Source: Dehalococcoidia bacterium
GTDB lineage: Bacteria; Chloroflexota; Dehalococcoidia; Bin125
Reading direction: 5' to 3'
Assembly (NCBI GenBank): GCA_007571275.1
Contig: RKRS01000078.1
Span: 1 to 7,218 of the forward strand
DNA: 7,218 nt
Part shown: one piece after another, positions 5,471 through 7,218 of the stretch
Numbering within the stretch: position 1 is the first letter of the stretch
How the letters are laid out: each line of letters opens with the position of its first letter
Notes under the pieces: generated by a model
What the model was told of the DNA's origin: nothing
The model's input: the letters and a program-made list of their open reading frames with translations, nothing else
Database searches by the model: none
Position numbers and translations under genes: made by a program

Positions 5471-6352
5471 CTAGCCTCCGTCCGCAGTGATCTGACAGCC
5501 GTGGTAGTTGAAGCCGGCGATGCCTGCGTTGTAATCGGCCAACGAGCGCAGCGTCACGCCGGGCCACTCGGCTTCCTCGAAGACCGACATCTGCCAGTCC
5601 ATCGAGCAGGCCCAGACCAGTGCCTCGGTGCCGAACATCGAGCAGATGTAGTCGCCGCTGCCGTCGGCGGACATGTACCCGTCGACGAACACGGCGGTGC
5701 CCATCAGCGGGATCTCCGAGACGTGGAAGCGGCGGATCATCTGCTCGGAGATGCCGGCCGGGATCCAATTCGATCCGGAACCGACGCCTTTCGCGCCGAT
5801 GTCCTCGAGCACGTGCTCGGCGACGACTGGCGAGAGCACGGTGACGATGTCGCCGCGCGGCGGTCCGCCTTTGGAGCGCGGCACCGACTGCAATACGCGT
5901 CGAGCCTGGCGCAGCTTGGCCAGCGTCAGCTTCTCGCCGGTCGCGCCGATGTCGTTGCTCGTGTGCCAGTTGGCGAACTCACCGGTCAGGTCCGTGTCGA
6001 TGTCTTGGCCTTGCGACAATGCCATCTCGTCCGAGACCAGGCGAACCAGGTCGTCCTGCGAGTAGTTGATCGCACGGATGTGGATGCGCACGTAGATCGC
6101 GCGGAAGGTGGGCGAGATGGTGTTGCTCGCCAAGGTGAACCGCGAGGTCGTGCTCAGTTCGTCGCCTTCGCTTGGCGTTTGCACGCTCGAGACACTGGAG
6201 ACGCGCGGAATCTGGGCGCTGTTCGAGCCCTTGGGCACGATCAGCTTGCGGGCGAGCGACAGCATCGGCGCGGACTGCGGCATCTGCGCGATCGTGCGCT
6301 CGACCATGGCGGCGTAAGACGCCGAGATGTTGGTCGAGAGAGTGTCAGCCAT
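5471..6352 (-). CDS. Phage major capsid protein, probably HK97 fold
   Basis: This 293-aa protein would be the shell subunit. Its layout matches the short major capsid families common in tailed phages. A helical N terminus (SYAAMVERTIAQM) is followed by LARKLIVPKGSNSAQIPRVSSVSSV (about 33-57) and an acidic SEGDELSTT loop. A strand (SPTFRAIYVRIHIRA) comes next, then the long spine-like helix region DDLVRLVSDEMALSQGQDIDTDL (about 99-121). Further on are TLAKLRQARRVL, a surface-domain segment (DIVTVLSPVVAEHVLEDI), the strand IPLMGTAVFVDG, and FGTEALVWA, the strand usual near the C terminus. There is no visible protease domain or long delta domain, which fits a separate scaffold gene upstream. The gene starts after a strong GAAAGGAACGAATC site, fitting high expression. 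The fold is inferred from family resemblance. Confidence 0.8.
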   Translation of the reverse strand: MADTLSTNISASYAAMVERTIAQMPQSAPMLSLARKLIVPKGSNSAQIPRVSSVSSVQTPSEGDELSTTSRFTLASNTISPTFRAIYVRIHIRAINYSQDDLVRLVSDEMALSQGQDIDTDLTGEFANWHTSNDIGATGEKLTLAKLRQARRVLQSVPRSKGGPPRGDIVTVLSPVVAEHVLEDIGAKGVGSGSNWIPAGISEQMIRRFHVSEIPLMGTAVFVDGYMSADGSGDYICSMFGTEALVWACSMDWQMSVFEEAEWPGVTLRSLADYNAGIAGFNYHGCQITADGG

Positions 6353-6366
6353 GATTCGTTCCTTTC
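6353..6366 (-). promoter_or_regulatory. Ribosome-binding motif GAAAGGAACGAA of the capsid gene
   Basis: GAAAGGAACGAATC immediately precedes the capsid ATG at 6352. The first 12 bases are identical to the motif before the holin-like gene at 4468. Confidence 0.6.
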
Positions 6367-6405
6367 AGTGGTTGACTGATCTGGTGACCCGGAGCCTGAG
6401 TCGGC

Positions 6406-6846
6406 TCAGGCATCGGGGTGGGCCGCAAGCCAGTCCGCAAACTGCGAGCGGCGCTGTTGCTGAATCGACCCGTCACCGCTCGAGCGGATGTAGTCGGTCC
6501 ACTGGGCGACATTGCTCGGCGCCGCCGGCGGCGCACCGCCGCGCAGACCGCTGGTCGGCCGTGGTTGCGCGGCTCGGCTGCGGGTTTCGAACTCGCGCGT
6601 GAGTTCAGTCCGAACCGTGGCTTCACGCTCGCGGGCGGCCCGCTCAGCGATCAGATCGCGCCAGGCATGAGCCATGTCGTCGGGCTGGTCGACCGATCCG
6701 AGCCGTTCACGTTCCGCGTCCGAGAGCTCGCCAATGGCGACCAACATTGCCTCACGCAAGGCCGTGGCGTCAGACGACGGAGCGTCCGTCGCGTTGCCGG
6801 GCGGCGGCGCGCCGTCCAGCAGCGGTGTGGGTTGTGCAGATTTCAT
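6406..6846 (-). CDS. Scaffold-like protein upstream of the capsid gene
   Basis: This 146-aa protein is rich in Ala, Arg, Glu, Pro and Ser. A disordered start (to about 25) precedes a charged helical core (about 29-90; REAMLVAIGELSDAERERL and later RDLIAERAAREREATVRTEL). A Pro/Gly linker follows, then a short C-terminal helix (QQQRRSQFADWLAAHPDA). Size, composition and position directly before the capsid gene fit a scaffold, which guides shell assembly and binds coat protein through its C-terminal helix. No sequence motif proves it. The ATG at 6846 has GGAGG at 6852-6856, 5 nt upstream. A TTG at 6858 in frame overlaps that site and is unlikely to be used. It is the first gene of the cluster. 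Confidence 0.6.
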   Translation of the reverse strand: MKSAQPTPLLDGAPPPGNATDAPSSDATALREAMLVAIGELSDAERERLGSVDQPDDMAHAWRDLIAERAAREREATVRTELTREFETRSRAAQPRPTSGLRGGAPPAAPSNVAQWTDYIRSSGDGSIQQQRRSQFADWLAAHPDA

Positions 6847-6873
6847 CTGCGCCTCCAAATGAGATGAGCGTCA

Positions 6874-6888
6874 ACGGACGATGTCCGT
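6874..6888. promoter_or_regulatory. Small perfect inverted repeat in the leader of the scaffold gene
   Basis: ACGGAC and GTCCGT face each other around GAT. The repeat lies 28 nt upstream of the ATG at 6846, between the candidate promoter and the GGAGG site. It could be an operator half-site pair or an mRNA hairpin. Six-bp arms are short, so chance occurrence is possible. Confidence 0.3.
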
Positions 6889-6929
6889 ACGGCGCTCGGA
6901 GGCGCGCAGTCCATTGCGCTGGGTGGTCG

Positions 6930-6958
6930 AATGTATGCCGAGATTATTTAGAACACAA
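6930..6958 (-). promoter_or_regulatory. Candidate promoter for the capsid-lysis cluster
   Basis: On the minus strand TTGTGT (plus 6953-6958) and TACATT (plus 6930-6935) are separated by 17 nt, the ideal sigma-70 spacing. They match consensus at 3 of 6 and 4 of 6 positions. They sit in the only clearly AT-rich stretch of this GC-rich intergenic region (about 6931-6971), about 85 nt upstream of the scaffold start. The gene cluster reads away from it. Weak consensus keeps confidence low. Confidence 0.35.
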
Positions 6959-6980
6959 GGTCGATATTGTGCGGAGCGTT

Positions 6981-7020
6981 ACATTCCCGCGTGTTACTCG
7001 TCATTCCGGCACGTTCTTCG
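6981..7020 (+). repeat. Two 20-bp near-tandem units leading into the inverted repeat
   Basis: Units at 6981-7000 and 7001-7020 match at 14 of 20 positions. Both begin CATTCC from their second base and end in TCG. The same CATTCC core recurs at exactly the next 20-bp step (7021), where the inverted repeat begins. Confidence 0.5.
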
Positions 7021-7097
7021 TCATTCCCGCGAAAGCGGGAACCCATAGCCACGCCGATGCCGCCGCGCGTCTGGATTCCCGCTTTCGCGGGAATGAC
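7020..7097. repeat. Inverted repeat element with TCATTCCCGC arms
   Basis: Two 26-bp arms (7020-7045 and 7072-7097) are reverse complements apart from one base and flank a 26-bp spacer. Each arm is itself a hairpin (TTCCCGC, GAAA or its complement, GCGGGAA). Sequences of this GTCATTCCCGCGAAAGCGGG type are dispersed repeats in several bacterial groups. Here the element lies upstream of the phage-like cluster. It encodes nothing. Confidence 0.8.
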
Positions 7098-7144
7098 GGA
7101 GAGGGGCGAGAGGCGGTGACGGAGCAAGGCGCTCCCTTCCCAAA

Positions 7145-7218
7145 GCCCCCCCTCTGGGGGAGCTGTCTCGCAGCGACTGAGGGGGCTTCCGGCGCCGACC
7201 GCGAAACAGGGAAGCCCC
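7145..7218 (+). repeat. Composite palindromic repeat, copy 3, cut by the window edge
   Basis: This begins with a C-run/G-run palindrome (7145-7163) and continues with the inner stem and GACTGAGGGGGC. Then comes a spacer that ends in GGGAAGCCCC at the window edge. Positions 7157-7186 match 1600-1629 at 29 of 30 bases. The single difference breaks one pair of the inner stem (GTCTC against GCGAC). The rest of the element is presumably beyond the window. Confidence 0.75.

Noticed and set aside
5469..5768. Upstream extension of the 105-aa gene across the capsid gene
   Set aside because: The extra residues are Arg-rich shadow translation of the capsid gene. The ATG at 5468 has its own GGAGG and follows the capsid stop.
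5471..6352. An encapsulin shell rather than a phage capsid
   Set aside because: No encapsulin-like motifs or cargo enzyme with a targeting tail were seen, and a scaffold-like gene and lysis genes accompany it. The HK97 fold is shared, so a structure search would still be worthwhile.
5192..6379. A 395-aa open frame on the plus strand across the capsid gene
   Set aside because: Its product is Arg/His/Gly-rich with no family likeness. It lies antisense to a convincing capsid gene and is a normal artefact of high-GC coding sequence.
6981..7097. A CRISPR array or attachment site
   Set aside because: The units are degenerate, have no uniform spacers and form inverted rather than direct repeats. 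No integrase or tRNA gene is nearby.

Overview
This is a GC-rich bacterial chromosomal window with short intergenic regions rich in dispersed palindromic repeats. The base composition, the repeat-filled intergenic regions and two genes that look leaderless would fit an environmental lineage such as Chloroflexota/Thermomicrobia. That placement is an inference of low confidence; nothing here fixes the taxonomy.

Left part (1-3251), host genes. The 3' end of an unidentified gene (stop at 97-99) overlaps by ATGA the start of a 273-aa protein that resembles the MaoC/FAS1-like double hot-dog dehydratases (96-917). Convergent to it is a 193-aa protein of unknown function with a membrane segment at each end (934-1515, minus). 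A 332-bp repeat-rich region (1516-1847) separates this gene from a divergent 467-aa MFS exporter (1848-3251, plus). Both divergent genes lack a Shine-Dalgarno sequence and have a TANNNT hexamer exactly 6 nt before the ATG, which suggests leaderless transcripts.

Middle and right part (3496-6846, all minus), a compact phage-derived cluster. In transcription order it holds a scaffold-like protein (6846-6406), a probable HK97-fold major capsid protein (6352-5471), a 105-aa protein of unknown function (5468-5151), a 120-aa protein of unknown function (5111-4749), an XhlA-like coiled-coil plus membrane protein (4746-4498), a holin-like two-helix protein (4468-4211) and an N-acetylmuramoyl-L-alanine amidase (4214-3496). 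Coding gaps are 53, 2, 39, 2 and 29 nt, followed by a 4-nt overlap. Most genes have strong Shine-Dalgarno sites, three of them sharing a GAAAGGAACGAA-type motif. The amidase carries a one-base frameshift near 3705 that removes two predicted zinc ligands from the uninterrupted reading frame.

The cluster is bounded on both sides by repeats: 3296-3490 downstream and 6981-7218 upstream. The window shows no terminase, portal, protease, tail, integrase or replication gene. It therefore has shell and lysis genes without packaging or tail genes. It could be a decayed prophage, part of a split gene-transfer-agent-like system, a satellite, or a domesticated capsid module; the window alone cannot decide. 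This is the best candidate here for something undescribed.

Repeats: a composite palindromic element occurs three times (1588-1681, 3296-3421 in reverse, 7145-7218 cut by the window edge). One copy shows a compensatory base-pair change in its inner stem. A second, unrelated inverted repeat with TCATTCCCGC-type arms lies at 7020-7097.
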